From a virus: a stretch of DNA of 64,000 nucleotides. The stretch covers positions 1 to 64,000 of IMG/VR virus record IMGVR_UViG_3300042924_004272. One strand, written 5' to 3'. The position numbers and the translations under genes were made by a program. How positions within the stretch are numbered: position 1 is the stretch's first letter; each line of letters begins with the position of its first letter. The notes under the pieces were generated by a model. That model had not been told where the DNA came from and made no database searches. It saw nothing but the letters and a program-made list of their open reading frames with translations. Positions 42,495-50,401 of the stretch are shown here, piece by piece.

Positions 42495-44242
42495 TTGTAC
42501 ACTGGTGATAGGGATCCCTCCGCTGCGAGGGGAAGACCGTCCGCCCACTCCGGTGGGGTAGACATGATGTTGAGGATTGCTTGGAGGTAACCCTCCGCTT
42601 GATCCAATGGCACGAGGCACACGACTTCATCGTGAATCCTCATGAGGATTGGGATTCCCTCCCCCTCAATCCGTAGGCAGCAATCCATGAAAATATCTCT
42701 TGCGACTGCCTGAACAACATTTTCACAGATGACTCCACCCCACACACCGAGACGGAGCATCTTGCCTTGCCGCGGAATCATTGCCGTTAGACCCCCATGA
42801 TCCACGGATACTGCTTTATATGTGAGTTTGCGACCGGATGGCAGTGGGAATGTTGCGTCAGGATCGTTTGCCGTGGTTGCGGTTTCCCGAAGGTTTGCCT
42901 CAAGATCCTTCCAGAACTTTGTGACCTTGGGGTTCTTTGTTCTGTAGAGGTTCACGAGTCTCTGTGCCTCCACATCCGTTACCGCGGCAACCGTGGTGAA
43001 CTTCTTTGCCCCCATGCCATAGCCGAGGCCAAGCGCAAGTTGCTTGATTGTAAAACGTAGCTTTGGATCCACCTCCTTGAGAGACCCCTCCTTGTTGAAG
43101 AGTCCCCATGCCCTTGCTTGTGCCTCGTACAGATCGGATGACTCGCGGATGTACTTGAGCATCTTTGTGTCGTTTGCCAACCAATGAAGAACCCGGGGTT
43201 CAATCTGTGACAAGTCAACGATGGCGAAGGTAAATCCCTCCGGTGCCTTGATCTTGCTACGGATATCCACACCACAAACCTCCGACCGCGGGATATTCTG
43301 AAGGTTGATGCCACCCGAACCGGAATCCCTTCCAGTGTGAGCGCCGAAGAACTTGAGTTCATACGGCATCCACCCATCCGGTTTGACGCGTTGCAGCATC
43401 GTTTGGATGGTTGCTAGATGCTTGGACCCCCTCCGATATGACCGGACTGCCTTGATCCAGGGATACTTATCCGCATACTCGTCCTCCCACTTGTCCGCTT
43501 CCGGATCATCCTTGGCAAATGACTTGGGAGATGGAATGCCCTGCTTGGCACACTCAGCACGGATTGCCAGAATGGAGGTGATCTTGTCGTCGTCCTTCCA
43601 AGGGATGGCAACTTGTGCCTCCCATAAGTGGAGTTCCAATTGCTCCTTTGCTGCCATGAGACTTTGAATATCTAGGGGTACACCCCTCTGACACATCTGC
43701 CGTGTGAGTTGGGAAATGCTCCTCTCACTCTCCGGAAAGAGGTGACCATACTTCTGGAATAACTGGAGGCAATAGCGAGAGTCATCGAGGGCATACTTCT
43801 TCACCTCCTCATGGAAAAACATATCCATCTCCTCCCATCTCTTGCCCTTCATGTTGTCACGGACATCTTTGGAGAGTTTCACGCCGAGGAGTTCCGCGGA
43901 TGACTCCTTGAGTGACCTGGGACTTCCTAGATATGCAGCCATGTCAGCAGTGCATACCCACTCCTTGATCTCAATGTTTTCCGGGGCATGTCCCAATTCT
44001 TGGAGTCGTTCAACTACCATCGAATCGAATCCCACGTTGTGAGAGATCCAAGTCACCTCCGGACCGGTGATGAGTGACCAATCAAAATCCTTTGGGTGAC
44101 CCACATATTCTATCCCCGTGTCTGTGACGATGGACAGAAGGTATAAGTCTGCCTGCGGATGCCGCAAGTAATGCCACGTTCCAAGTTCTCCAATGGAGAT
44201 CTCCTTGTCGTAGTAGGTTTCAGTATCGAGTGCTACAATCAT
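42488..44242 (-). CDS. DNA polymerase I family (family A), 584 aa
   Basis: Begins MIVALDTETYYD, the D-x-E exonuclease motif I. The polymerase motifs are motif A FAIVDLSQIEPRVLHWLA, motif B KLRFTIKQLALGLGYGMGAKKF and motif C LMRIHDEVVCLVP (H-D-E). About 585 residues is normal for podovirus replicative polymerases. The ATG at 44242 is chosen because the longer frame adds a non-homologous lead. Replication partner of the primase-helicase. Confidence 0.95.
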   Translation of the reverse strand: MIVALDTETYYDKEISIGELGTWHYLRHPQADLYLLSIVTDTGIEYVGHPKDFDWSLITGPEVTWISHNVGFDSMVVERLQELGHAPENIEIKEWVCTADMAAYLGSPRSLKESSAELLGVKLSKDVRDNMKGKRWEEMDMFFHEEVKKYALDDSRYCLQLFQKYGHLFPESERSISQLTRQMCQRGVPLDIQSLMAAKEQLELHLWEAQVAIPWKDDDKITSILAIRAECAKQGIPSPKSFAKDDPEADKWEDEYADKYPWIKAVRSYRRGSKHLATIQTMLQRVKPDGWMPYELKFFGAHTGRDSGSGGINLQNIPRSEVCGVDIRSKIKAPEGFTFAIVDLSQIEPRVLHWLANDTKMLKYIRESSDLYEAQARAWGLFNKEGSLKEVDPKLRFTIKQLALGLGYGMGAKKFTTVAAVTDVEAQRLVNLYRTKNPKVTKFWKDLEANLRETATTANDPDATFPLPSGRKLTYKAVSVDHGGLTAMIPRQGKMLRLGVWGGVICENVVQAVARDIFMDCCLRIEGEGIPILMRIHDEVVCLVPLDQAEGYLQAILNIMSTPPEWADGLPLAAEGSLSPVYKK

Positions 44243-44294
44243 ATGTGAAAGGAAATGGGGGGTGAGGAACAACCTCCCCACCCCCCGATTTCAC

Positions 44295-45050
44295 TTACAG
44301 ACCAGCGAGTCCCTTAAAGAGCTCCGTCTGGTCTGGGGTATTCTTGCCGAGGAACCTACCCACGGGAACATACCACGAATTATTGGCACCCTTCCGGAGT
44401 TCGGAAGAGACCTCATACCGACCGGAGTAGAGAGCACCCTTTAGGAGGTAGTCCCCATCCGTGATCAACTGCTTGGCAAGCGAGGTGTACGCACTAGACG
44501 CAACCGTGTAGATGCCCATTGCGTAACGGTTCTTCCCATCGGAATAAGGGAAGTACTCAATGAACTGCTCGTCCATGTCCTCCGGTGCCTGAACCGCAAG
44601 ACGGATGTCTGCGATGTCTTGGAACCAAGGAAGTTCATCCTTGAGGTCATAGTTGGTGGTTCCACCAAGTGTGCGAACCTCCGCGGAGGTGTTTGCCTTG
44701 CGAGGGATCTGGTCAGTGCCAAACTCCACCTTCTCCTGGTAGTACTTCTTCAGGCGGAGGGGAACCATGCGAACCGAATTGCCGAGGTTGACCAACTGCT
44801 CAAACACAAATGTGCCGGGAGCAAAGTCATCCCCCAGCTTGCCAGACTTCTGAGCAAGGTTGAGGCGAGGAACCTTGAGGTCATGCGCAGTGATCTCACC
44901 TTCAATGCAACCATGGATGATGGCTACGGGTACGGACAGCGCAGCGGAGTTGTCTTCAGAGACCATCACTGGTGTTGCCAGTTCGATCTGCTGTGCGGGT
45001 TGCTCCATTGGAGCAGTGTTTTTCTTGGGTGTTAGGTTTAGCGTTGCCAT
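44295..45050 (-). CDS. Candidate ssDNA-binding protein, 251 aa
   Basis: No firm family motif. A soluble beta-rich body (HDLKVPRLNLAQKSGKLGDDFAPGTFVFEQL) with many aromatic residues and no membrane segment lies between polymerase and RecB-like nuclease genes. Phages with family A polymerases often encode an SSB-like protein there. Called by context only. Confidence 0.5.
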   Translation of the reverse strand: MATLNLTPKKNTAPMEQPAQQIELATPVMVSEDNSAALSVPVAIIHGCIEGEITAHDLKVPRLNLAQKSGKLGDDFAPGTFVFEQLVNLGNSVRMVPLRLKKYYQEKVEFGTDQIPRKANTSAEVRTLGGTTNYDLKDELPWFQDIADIRLAVQAPEDMDEQFIEYFPYSDGKNRYAMGIYTVASSAYTSLAKQLITDGDYLLKGALYSGRYEVSSELRKGANNSWYVPVGRFLGKNTPDQTELFKGLAGL

Positions 45051-45085
45051 ATAGGTCTTGGATTTTTGGGTTTTTGGTTTGTTGT

Positions 45086-46222
45086 TTACTGACGGATTGC
45101 TTTCAAGAGGTGGATTACTCCCTCCTCCTTGAGCGCCCCCTTGTCACGGAGTCGGTCTTCAAGGGCATGTTTGGCATTTGCCTTCTGTCCCTTGTCCGCC
45201 TTATCCGCAACTATTCTCTCTAGTCCCACAACACTCACACGAGTGCATGCTCCTAGAAATTCTTCAAAAGACATCATGTCGGACACCGCGGCGAATCCCA
45301 ATAGGGGTGATTCTATTGTGCGTGGTGTCTTGCGTTGGTCTAGTCTGTATCCGGTGATTTCAGCCCCTTCTTCAAGCGCCTGACGGAGTAATTCTTTCTT
45401 CACATCGTCCGCCCACCCAGAAAGGAGATTGGCAAGTTTTAGCAACTTTGCCTTGTCCTCCGGAGTGCCATCCATCGAAATGTTGGAAGGTACATCGAAC
45501 CCCGCCTTCTTTCCGATAACGAGTGCTTTTCCTGCGAGTGCCTTACAAGATCCTTGGAAAGCACAGTAGTCGCATACTCCCTCTACTGGATTGAACTCCT
45601 TACCGGCTAGTTCTTTTGCTCTTGCAATTATCGTCCCCAACCGAAGTTGGAGTGCAGGAACATCAGTTCTTTTAAATTCAGCAACTGAGACTTCCTGGCG
45701 GCGAGGTAAAACGAGATAGAATTGGATCCGTTGGATCTCTGGGAATTTTTGGAAACTTCCAAGCGCATAAGCCGCAGCTTGAGAGTTAGTCTCACAATCT
45801 TCCACAGCCCCAAACCCTGTTTTCCAGTCGAACATGCAAGCATCACCGTCAGAATATATGTCCAAGAGATCAGACGTTCCAAAAGTGCTGTGATCACCAA
45901 GATCAACCTCAAGAAAAACCTCTTGATGAGTAGCCACGAGATTAGCGGAAGACTGGCGAGCTCCTCGGATGTCAGAAAGAAAGTCGAGGCATACTTCTGC
46001 GAGTTGTTGCTCTGTTGGGTCGATGAGGAGACCGGGGTTCCCCCTTTCGATTGCCGTGTGGATGCGAGTACCCGCTTCTGCAATTGGGTTGGTGCCGCCT
46101 TTGCCTTTGTAACTGGGGCATGCTTCAAAGTTTTTGAGGCTGCTCGGCGAGTGTTCTGCGTGTGGGCGCGTTTCTGGATCGACATGTGTTTGTATGGTTT
46201 GGGTTTTTGGGTTTGTTGGCAT
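45086..46222 (-). CDS. PD-(D/E)XK nuclease, RecB/Cas4-like, 378 aa
   Basis: Has EHSPSSLKNFEACPSYKGK (start of the domain), AGTRIHTAIERG, then GTSDLLDIYSDGDACMFDWKTG, the D...D-x-K catalytic pattern. A C-terminal iron-sulphur-like cysteine set follows (GVCDYCAFQGSCKAL). This is the RecB-family exonuclease arrangement used for recombination or end processing in phages. It lies upstream of the SSB candidate. Confidence 0.85.
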   Translation of the reverse strand: MPTNPKTQTIQTHVDPETRPHAEHSPSSLKNFEACPSYKGKGGTNPIAEAGTRIHTAIERGNPGLLIDPTEQQLAEVCLDFLSDIRGARQSSANLVATHQEVFLEVDLGDHSTFGTSDLLDIYSDGDACMFDWKTGFGAVEDCETNSQAAAYALGSFQKFPEIQRIQFYLVLPRRQEVSVAEFKRTDVPALQLRLGTIIARAKELAGKEFNPVEGVCDYCAFQGSCKALAGKALVIGKKAGFDVPSNISMDGTPEDKAKLLKLANLLSGWADDVKKELLRQALEEGAEITGYRLDQRKTPRTIESPLLGFAAVSDMMSFEEFLGACTRVSVVGLERIVADKADKGQKANAKHALEDRLRDKGALKEEGVIHLLKAIRQ

Positions 46223-46255
46223 GAACGGTATTGATAGATCCCAATCTGCTTGGGG

Positions 46256-46441
46256 TCAATAGGAATTTTGATTTTCTTTTTTGGGTCTTCCGCCCTTCTT
46301 TCCATTTGCAATACAAGCGATGCGCTTTGCATCACTTGATGCGCTTCCACCCTTCTTTCCGATTGATGCGAAGTATTCTCGCACTTTGGGATGGATGTTG
46401 TTGTCCTCGCTTTTGAAGACCTGCTTTAAGTTTTTGAACAT
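46256..46441 (-). CDS. Small KGG-motif protein, 61 aa
   Basis: Contains SIGKKGGSASSDAKRIACIANGKKGGRPKKE, two GKKGG motifs as in KGG/stress-related small basic proteins. Likely nucleic-acid binding; role unknown. Fits tightly between the nuclease and helicase genes. Confidence 0.65.
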   Translation of the reverse strand: MFKNLKQVFKSEDNNIHPKVREYFASIGKKGGSASSDAKRIACIANGKKGGRPKKENQNSY

Positions 46442-46459
46442 GGTTTGTTGGTTGTTGCT

Positions 46460-47800
46460 CTAGGCACCGAATGCGGAGACCCACTCCCCATCATTCATTG
46501 CCCGGATATTCTGACATTTTGTTTCTGCGATTTTGTATACGCGTTCCTCCACCGTTCCCTCAGCGAAGCAAATTCTTTGTATGACCGGAGATTTTGTACC
46601 GAAACGGCTTGCCCTGCCAAGCATTTGTATCATCGTCTCCGCATGGTAGGTTGGGCAGATAAAGGACATCCGGGGTTTACCTCCCACAATGTCGTGGAGA
46701 TCAATGGCAGCACTACCGGCTTGAGACTGTAGGATGATACATTGCGACCGTGCTTCCATGAAGTCTTGCAATGCTTTTTCACGACCCTTGGTATCCCTCC
46801 CATCGAAAAGTCCACAGTTGATCCCATCCACGGAAAGCAGTTGTTGGAGGGCATCGATGGAGTTCACGAAGTTGAGGAACACTGGGCAGTAGAGACCTCC
46901 CTCCACTGCGGAAGCAATCTCCCTTGCAAGAGTTGGCAACTTGAGAAGTTCCGCCTCCTGCCGATCCCTCATGAGTTCGACAGCACCTGGGACTGCATCC
47001 TCGTGGCGGATGAGATCCTCATCCCGGGTTTGTTCTAGCATCCGGAGTGCCTCCGCAACGACTCCGGTCTGTGGACGGGATCCAATGTCCCAAAGTTCCA
47101 CTTCAATGGTTTCCTCTGGCATGAATTCCGTGACCTCCTCACGCCTCACTCGGACCCCATAGTTCTTGAGGTGATTGTGGAGTCTACCCACCACTTCCTT
47201 GCGGAAGGTATTCTTGAAATAAAGATTGTTGTACCCAAATGGTGACTTGCCACAACCGTTCCGGAGGCACCAGGGATAGTAATCCTTGAGTGTATGCATT
47301 CCAGTGATGAACCCCAATGCCTTTAGTTTAAGTGGGCTATCGGCAACGGTTGCCGACAAGCAGAGGGGGAAGGTGTCCTTGCATTGTCCGGTTCCAATGA
47401 GGAGTTGGGAGTTGAGGGAGGTGAGTCCCCCAGCATCCTGGCACTCATCAAAAATCACGATTGTCGGTTCCTTGGGATGCCACTGGTAGGTGACTCCCCT
47501 CGCCTTGATCTTTGTGACCATGTCCTTGTAGTGCCTTCCTGAAGTGAACTTCTGGTACGAGTCCACGGCAAGGCAACGATCCTTTAGGCCGAAGTCCCCA
47601 ACTGCCTTCTCCCACTTGTGCCTAGAGACAGCACGGCATATGACAATAAATGGGGCCTTACCAAATCGCTGCACAGTCCCCAAGGAGTGCATTGTCTTCC
47701 CAAGTCCAGTGTCGGACAGGTCAACAGCACATTGGTTCTTCAAGAGACTGTCGCAGAGACTATCCACGGCAGTCTTTTGGTATGACCGGAGTTCGATCAC
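46460..47800 (-). CDS. SF2 (SNF2/DEAD-like) helicase, 446 aa
   Basis: Motif I SDTGLGKT, motif II IVIFDECQDAGG (D-E-C-Q), motif III LSATVA and C-terminal motif VI region MIQMLGRASRFG with the arginine finger. These are the superfamily 2 signatures; SNF2-like phage helicases act in replication or recombination. Start codon is GTG at 47800, overlapping the stop of the small gene upstream (GTGA). Confidence 0.9.
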   Translation of the reverse strand: MIELRSYQKTAVDSLCDSLLKNQCAVDLSDTGLGKTMHSLGTVQRFGKAPFIVICRAVSRHKWEKAVGDFGLKDRCLAVDSYQKFTSGRHYKDMVTKIKARGVTYQWHPKEPTIVIFDECQDAGGLTSLNSQLLIGTGQCKDTFPLCLSATVADSPLKLKALGFITGMHTLKDYYPWCLRNGCGKSPFGYNNLYFKNTFRKEVVGRLHNHLKNYGVRVRREEVTEFMPEETIEVELWDIGSRPQTGVVAEALRMLEQTRDEDLIRHEDAVPGAVELMRDRQEAELLKLPTLAREIASAVEGGLYCPVFLNFVNSIDALQQLLSVDGINCGLFDGRDTKGREKALQDFMEARSQCIILQSQAGSAAIDLHDIVGGKPRMSFICPTYHAETMIQMLGRASRFGTKSPVIQRICFAEGTVEERVYKIAETKCQNIRAMNDGEWVSAFGA

Positions 47801-47973
47801 TGGTAGGTGTAGGTACTCTTGGCTCCCTTCTTCTGCTGAAGGGTTCCGCGGATTCCATGCTTTTTCATCTTTTCAAGTGTCTCACGGAACTTTTTCCGAT
47901 CCACTGGTCTCTCCCCATCTCCCTTGCCAGCACCGGTACTTAATTCCGACTTTTTCATGAAGTCGGTTTTCAT
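47797..47973 (-). CDS. Small basic protein, 58 aa
   Basis: MKTDFMKKSELSTGAGKGDG..., Lys/Arg-rich, ending KGAKSTYTYQ. Overlaps the helicase GTG by 4 bases and starts inside the stop of the next upstream gene (ATGA). Tight coupling supports that it is real. A second ATG at 47958 is possible. Function unknown; perhaps helicase-associated. Confidence 0.65.
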   Translation of the reverse strand: MKTDFMKKSELSTGAGKGDGERPVDRKKFRETLEKMKKHGIRGTLQQKKGAKSTYTYQ

Positions 47974-48206
47974 CGTTTAGAGGAACGGGAACCAATGCAT
48001 GCCCACTTCTTACGGGATAGACGGAGGGGTGAATTGGGGTCTTTTGCGGCCGCGGGATGGTCTTTCATTTGACCAGCGCTACGAGCACAGTATGAATCTC
48101 CCTTGGCAGTACCGGGGGAAATTGAATATCCCTTGGCACCATACCGGATGGTATTTTTCTTTCCGGTCTTTGGGTTGGTTACAACTTTTTTAAATTTTTT
48201 TTCCAT
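47970..48206 (-). CDS. Small conserved-type phage protein with KKWACxGSRS end, 78 aa
   Basis: Contains NTIRYGAKGYSISPGTAKGDSYCARSAGQMK and ends SRKKWACIGSRSSKR. I recall this small basic family in many phages, without known function. Overlaps the next gene by 4 bases. Confidence 0.65.
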   Translation of the reverse strand: MEKKFKKVVTNPKTGKKNTIRYGAKGYSISPGTAKGDSYCARSAGQMKDHPAAAKDPNSPLRLSRKKWACIGSRSSKR

Positions 48207-48218
48207 TACTTTATATTT

Positions 48219-48377
48219 TTAGATCCCCCACCTAGTGGAGGGGTAACCCTTAAAACCCTTTGCAAGTTTGAGTTTGAGTTTGGATGAATCCCGGTTTTCA
48301 ACAAGCCGCCAAAACTTGAAGGCATCAATGTTTTCTCCCAGGGAGTTGATATATCCGATTAGTGGTATGTGGTTCAT
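48219..48377 (-). CDS. Tiny protein, 52 aa
   Basis: MNHIPLIGYINSLGENIDAFKF... with a C-terminal Lys/Leu-rich stretch. ATG overlaps the kinase stop (ATGA at 48374-48377), which supports translation. No motif recognised. Confidence 0.55.
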   Translation of the reverse strand: MNHIPLIGYINSLGENIDAFKFWRLVENRDSSKLKLKLAKGFKGYPSTRWGI

Positions 48378-49012
48378 AGTAGTTCTGCGATTTGGGTTTC
48401 TAGTTCGTAGATAGATCCGTTGTTAAGGATGCAGTTATCGAATTCAAGGATTTGACCCTCACTCTTGTGTCTTGAGAGTGGGATGGGGTCATGATCGCGG
48501 AGCACCCTAAAGACACGCCCTCCTGCCTCTTTTATTGCCTTCACCTCGTTTGGGAACCTTGCGTCATCGATGACGACGGACTTGGAAATATCGAGATGTT
48601 TTTGGACAGTGTGCATGGTGAGATCAACCCAAAAGTTATTGGATAGGAACTCCCTACCCCACTCTGTCCCTAAAGTTTGCATACAAAACCGGGGAGTCTT
48701 TCCTGCCAACTCATCACAAGCGGATTCTTTAAGGGACCCATCGAGCATCTCATGGATTCTAGCATGCTCTATTCCCGCCTCAAACAAGAGTGCACGGAGC
48801 ATTGATTTTATGCCACTGGCAAACCGGAGTTTCACAAACCCGTGGTTTCTCTCAATGATGTTCCCAACCGTTGTCTTTCCAGAACCGGCCGCGCCGATTA
48901 GACCAATGAGTTTTGGTTTGTTTAACTGCCTCTTAAGGTCTTGAATCTCCTCCTTGAGGGTTCGGATGAGAAGCATGTTGTCGTTGTATACCGACGAAAT
49001 TTCTTGAACCAT
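48374..49012 (-). CDS. Deoxynucleoside monophosphate kinase-like, 212 aa
   Basis: N-terminal coiled coil (SVYNDNMLLIRTLKEEIQDLKRQLNK), then the P-loop LIGLIGAAGSGKTTVG. Kinase features follow: WVDLTMHTVQ, VVIDDARFPNEVKAIKEAGGRVFRV (D-D-x-R-F-x-N-E, as in T4-type dNMP kinases). Phosphorylates dNMPs for phage DNA synthesis. The ATG at 49012 (MVQEISS) immediately follows the stop of the 58-aa gene; the longer frame is rejected. Confidence 0.85.
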   Translation of the reverse strand: MVQEISSVYNDNMLLIRTLKEEIQDLKRQLNKPKLIGLIGAAGSGKTTVGNIIERNHGFVKLRFASGIKSMLRALLFEAGIEHARIHEMLDGSLKESACDELAGKTPRFCMQTLGTEWGREFLSNNFWVDLTMHTVQKHLDISKSVVIDDARFPNEVKAIKEAGGRVFRVLRDHDPIPLSRHKSEGQILEFDNCILNNGSIYELETQIAELL

Positions 49013-49013
49013 A

Positions 49014-49190
49014 TCAATTGTCCTTCTTGCGGGTTGAAAGCATGTTTCGTCGAATGAGATCAAGACGCTGCGGATTTGCTTTCTTTCCCATCTCATCTGC
49101 CTGGGGAAGCGCATGGGATCGTGCCGCCATTGCTTTTTCCGATCCTTTGATGGGTTTGGAAACCCTCTTGTATGCATGCTTTGACTTCAT
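49014..49190 (-). CDS. Small basic protein, 58 aa
   Basis: MKSKHAYKRVSKPIKGSEKAM..., ending LIRRNMLSTRKKDN. Basic and helical. The stop is one base before the kinase ATG, so probably coupled. Function unknown. Confidence 0.6.
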   Translation of the reverse strand: MKSKHAYKRVSKPIKGSEKAMAARSHALPQADEMGKKANPQRLDLIRRNMLSTRKKDN

Positions 49191-49252
49191 TTTAGTTTTG
49201 GTTTGGTTCTATGGGTCTCAGGAGATTTGATGATTTTGGCAGCAGATTGAGG

Positions 49253-49283
49253 AACCCCCTCCCGCTTTCGACGGGAGAGGGAC
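49253..49283 (-). terminator. Hairpin, possible terminator
   Basis: CTCCCG-N7-CGGGAG stem extended by flanking C/G bases, just past the stop at 49302 and before the 58-aa gene at 49190. No long T run follows on the minus strand, so termination is uncertain. Confidence 0.4.
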
Positions 49284-49301
49284 TCGTTTGCTAAGGGAAA
49301 A

Positions 49302-49631
49302 CTAAACTTTCTCTTCTCCTGTTGCATCTGCTTCCGCCTTTGCCGCGGTCGCTGCCTCCGGATTGTCACGAAGAGCAATGTGCTCATGGAGTTTGAGACT
49401 CAAGAGCAACTCATAGGTGAGTCGTTTGGTCACCTCGATGAGGCGCTGAATGACCTCCTCGTGGGTGACCTTGTCTAGGTCGATCGTGTTCTCTTCTGAG
49501 GGAGGTGGCAGATCGGTTTGTTCGGCAGCAGGGGTTGAGGAGGCATCCGATACAGGCTGTTGGGTCTGCTCGGCGGGAGAAGATTCCGGGTTTAGTGGAA
49601 TCACGTTTTCGGGTTGGTTGGTGTCTGACAT
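49302..49631 (-). CDS. Acidic protein with helical core, 109 aa
   Basis: Disordered Pro/Ser/Glu-rich N-terminal half (residues 1-50), then the helical EEVIQRLIEVTKRLTYELLLSLKLHEHIAL and an Ala/Glu tail. No recognised family. Its start lies 4 bases after the upstream tiny gene. Confidence 0.6.
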   Translation of the reverse strand: MSDTNQPENVIPLNPESSPAEQTQQPVSDASSTPAAEQTDLPPPSEENTIDLDKVTHEEVIQRLIEVTKRLTYELLLSLKLHEHIALRDNPEAATAAKAEADATGEEKV

Positions 49632-49634
49632 AAA

Positions 49635-49730
49635 TTAAAGTCTTCTGTTGTGGATCCAAACGATGAACACAAAGTAAGCGATACACCCAAATAACAGGGC
49701 AAAATCGATTGTGGAACTTGGACCCTCCAT
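49635..49730 (-). CDS. Tiny single-span membrane protein, 31 aa
   Basis: MEGPSSTIDFALLFGCIAYFVFIVW... followed by HNRRL: a single hydrophobic helix (residues about 8-26) with a basic end, inside-out orientation likely. Spacing to both neighbours is 2 to 3 bases. Function unknown; too small for a standard holin. Confidence 0.5.
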   Translation of the reverse strand: MEGPSSTIDFALLFGCIAYFVFIVWIHNRRL

Positions 49731-49732
49731 GA

Positions 49733-49882
49733 TTACTTGCGCTTTTTGGGTTTGGGTACGATGACTTTCTTTTGTTTCGGCATCGAAACATTGAGCATCT
49801 TTTTTGGTTTCTTTGAGGACGCATCAAGACCGACCCGGATTTCCGGGGAACCGACCTTGAGGTATGAGTTGGTTTTAGCCAT
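49733..49882 (-). CDS. Small Lys-rich protein, 49 aa
   Basis: MAKTNSYLKVGSPEIRVGLDASSKKPKK..., ending PKPKKRK. Basic tail suggests nucleic-acid binding. Fits between the resolvase and the 31-aa gene. Confidence 0.55.
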   Translation of the reverse strand: MAKTNSYLKVGSPEIRVGLDASSKKPKKMLNVSMPKQKKVIVPKPKKRK

Positions 49883-49889
49883 CTATGTT

Positions 49890-50390
49890 TTAGGTGTTGT
49901 GGGTTAGTGCAGAGACGGTATGTCCATGCAAAGCTATCAAAGCAGCATCTGCTGCTGCCCTTGGAAGGGTTTTCTTATCTGTGAAAAACTCCGCCAAAGC
50001 AAGTTCATGAAGATGCTTTTTGCGTTGTGGGTAGGTGAGGACTTGCCACCGTGGAGTCATGAGCCGGTAAGGTTTCATCCAGGACTGCGGGGTAACTTGG
50101 TTCACCTCAACCCCTCGACCCTCTAGGTATCCTACGATGTACCTGTAGTTGGCAAAGAGGGTAGCAACGGAAGAACCGGACTGGTTCTTTCCAGCAAACT
50201 TTGGAACCCTCTCAATCCAGATGTCGGCAACATTTGAGTCATCGACGATCATGTTGAGGTAGGCACCAAGTTCTGCATCCTCCTGTGGCATTGGATCCAC
50301 TGCCTTGAGGGTGCCATCATGATTTAGCATCACAATGGCTCCCCCCTTTCCTGGGTCAATTCCGTAAATCATGCGTGTGCTGTTTCGCAT
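49890..50390 (-). CDS. RuvC-like Holliday junction resolvase, 166 aa
   Basis: RNase H-fold motifs: MIYGIDPGKGGAI (first Asp), IWIERVPKF (Glu) and the C-terminal DAALIALHG with acidic residues upstream (AAADAAL). Length and motifs match RuvC-type resolvases of phages that resolve branched DNA before packaging. An internal ATG (MIYGIDPG, 50372) is an alternative start. Confidence 0.85.
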   Translation of the reverse strand: MRNSTRMIYGIDPGKGGAIVMLNHDGTLKAVDPMPQEDAELGAYLNMIVDDSNVADIWIERVPKFAGKNQSGSSVATLFANYRYIVGYLEGRGVEVNQVTPQSWMKPYRLMTPRWQVLTYPQRKKHLHELALAEFFTDKKTLPRAAADAALIALHGHTVSALTHNT

Positions 50391-50401
50391 ATGGAAGATA
50401 A

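Noticed and set aside
49187-49387. 66-residue minus-strand frame
   Set aside because: Overlaps the hairpin and two better-supported small genes; composition is Arg/Lys/Gln noise.
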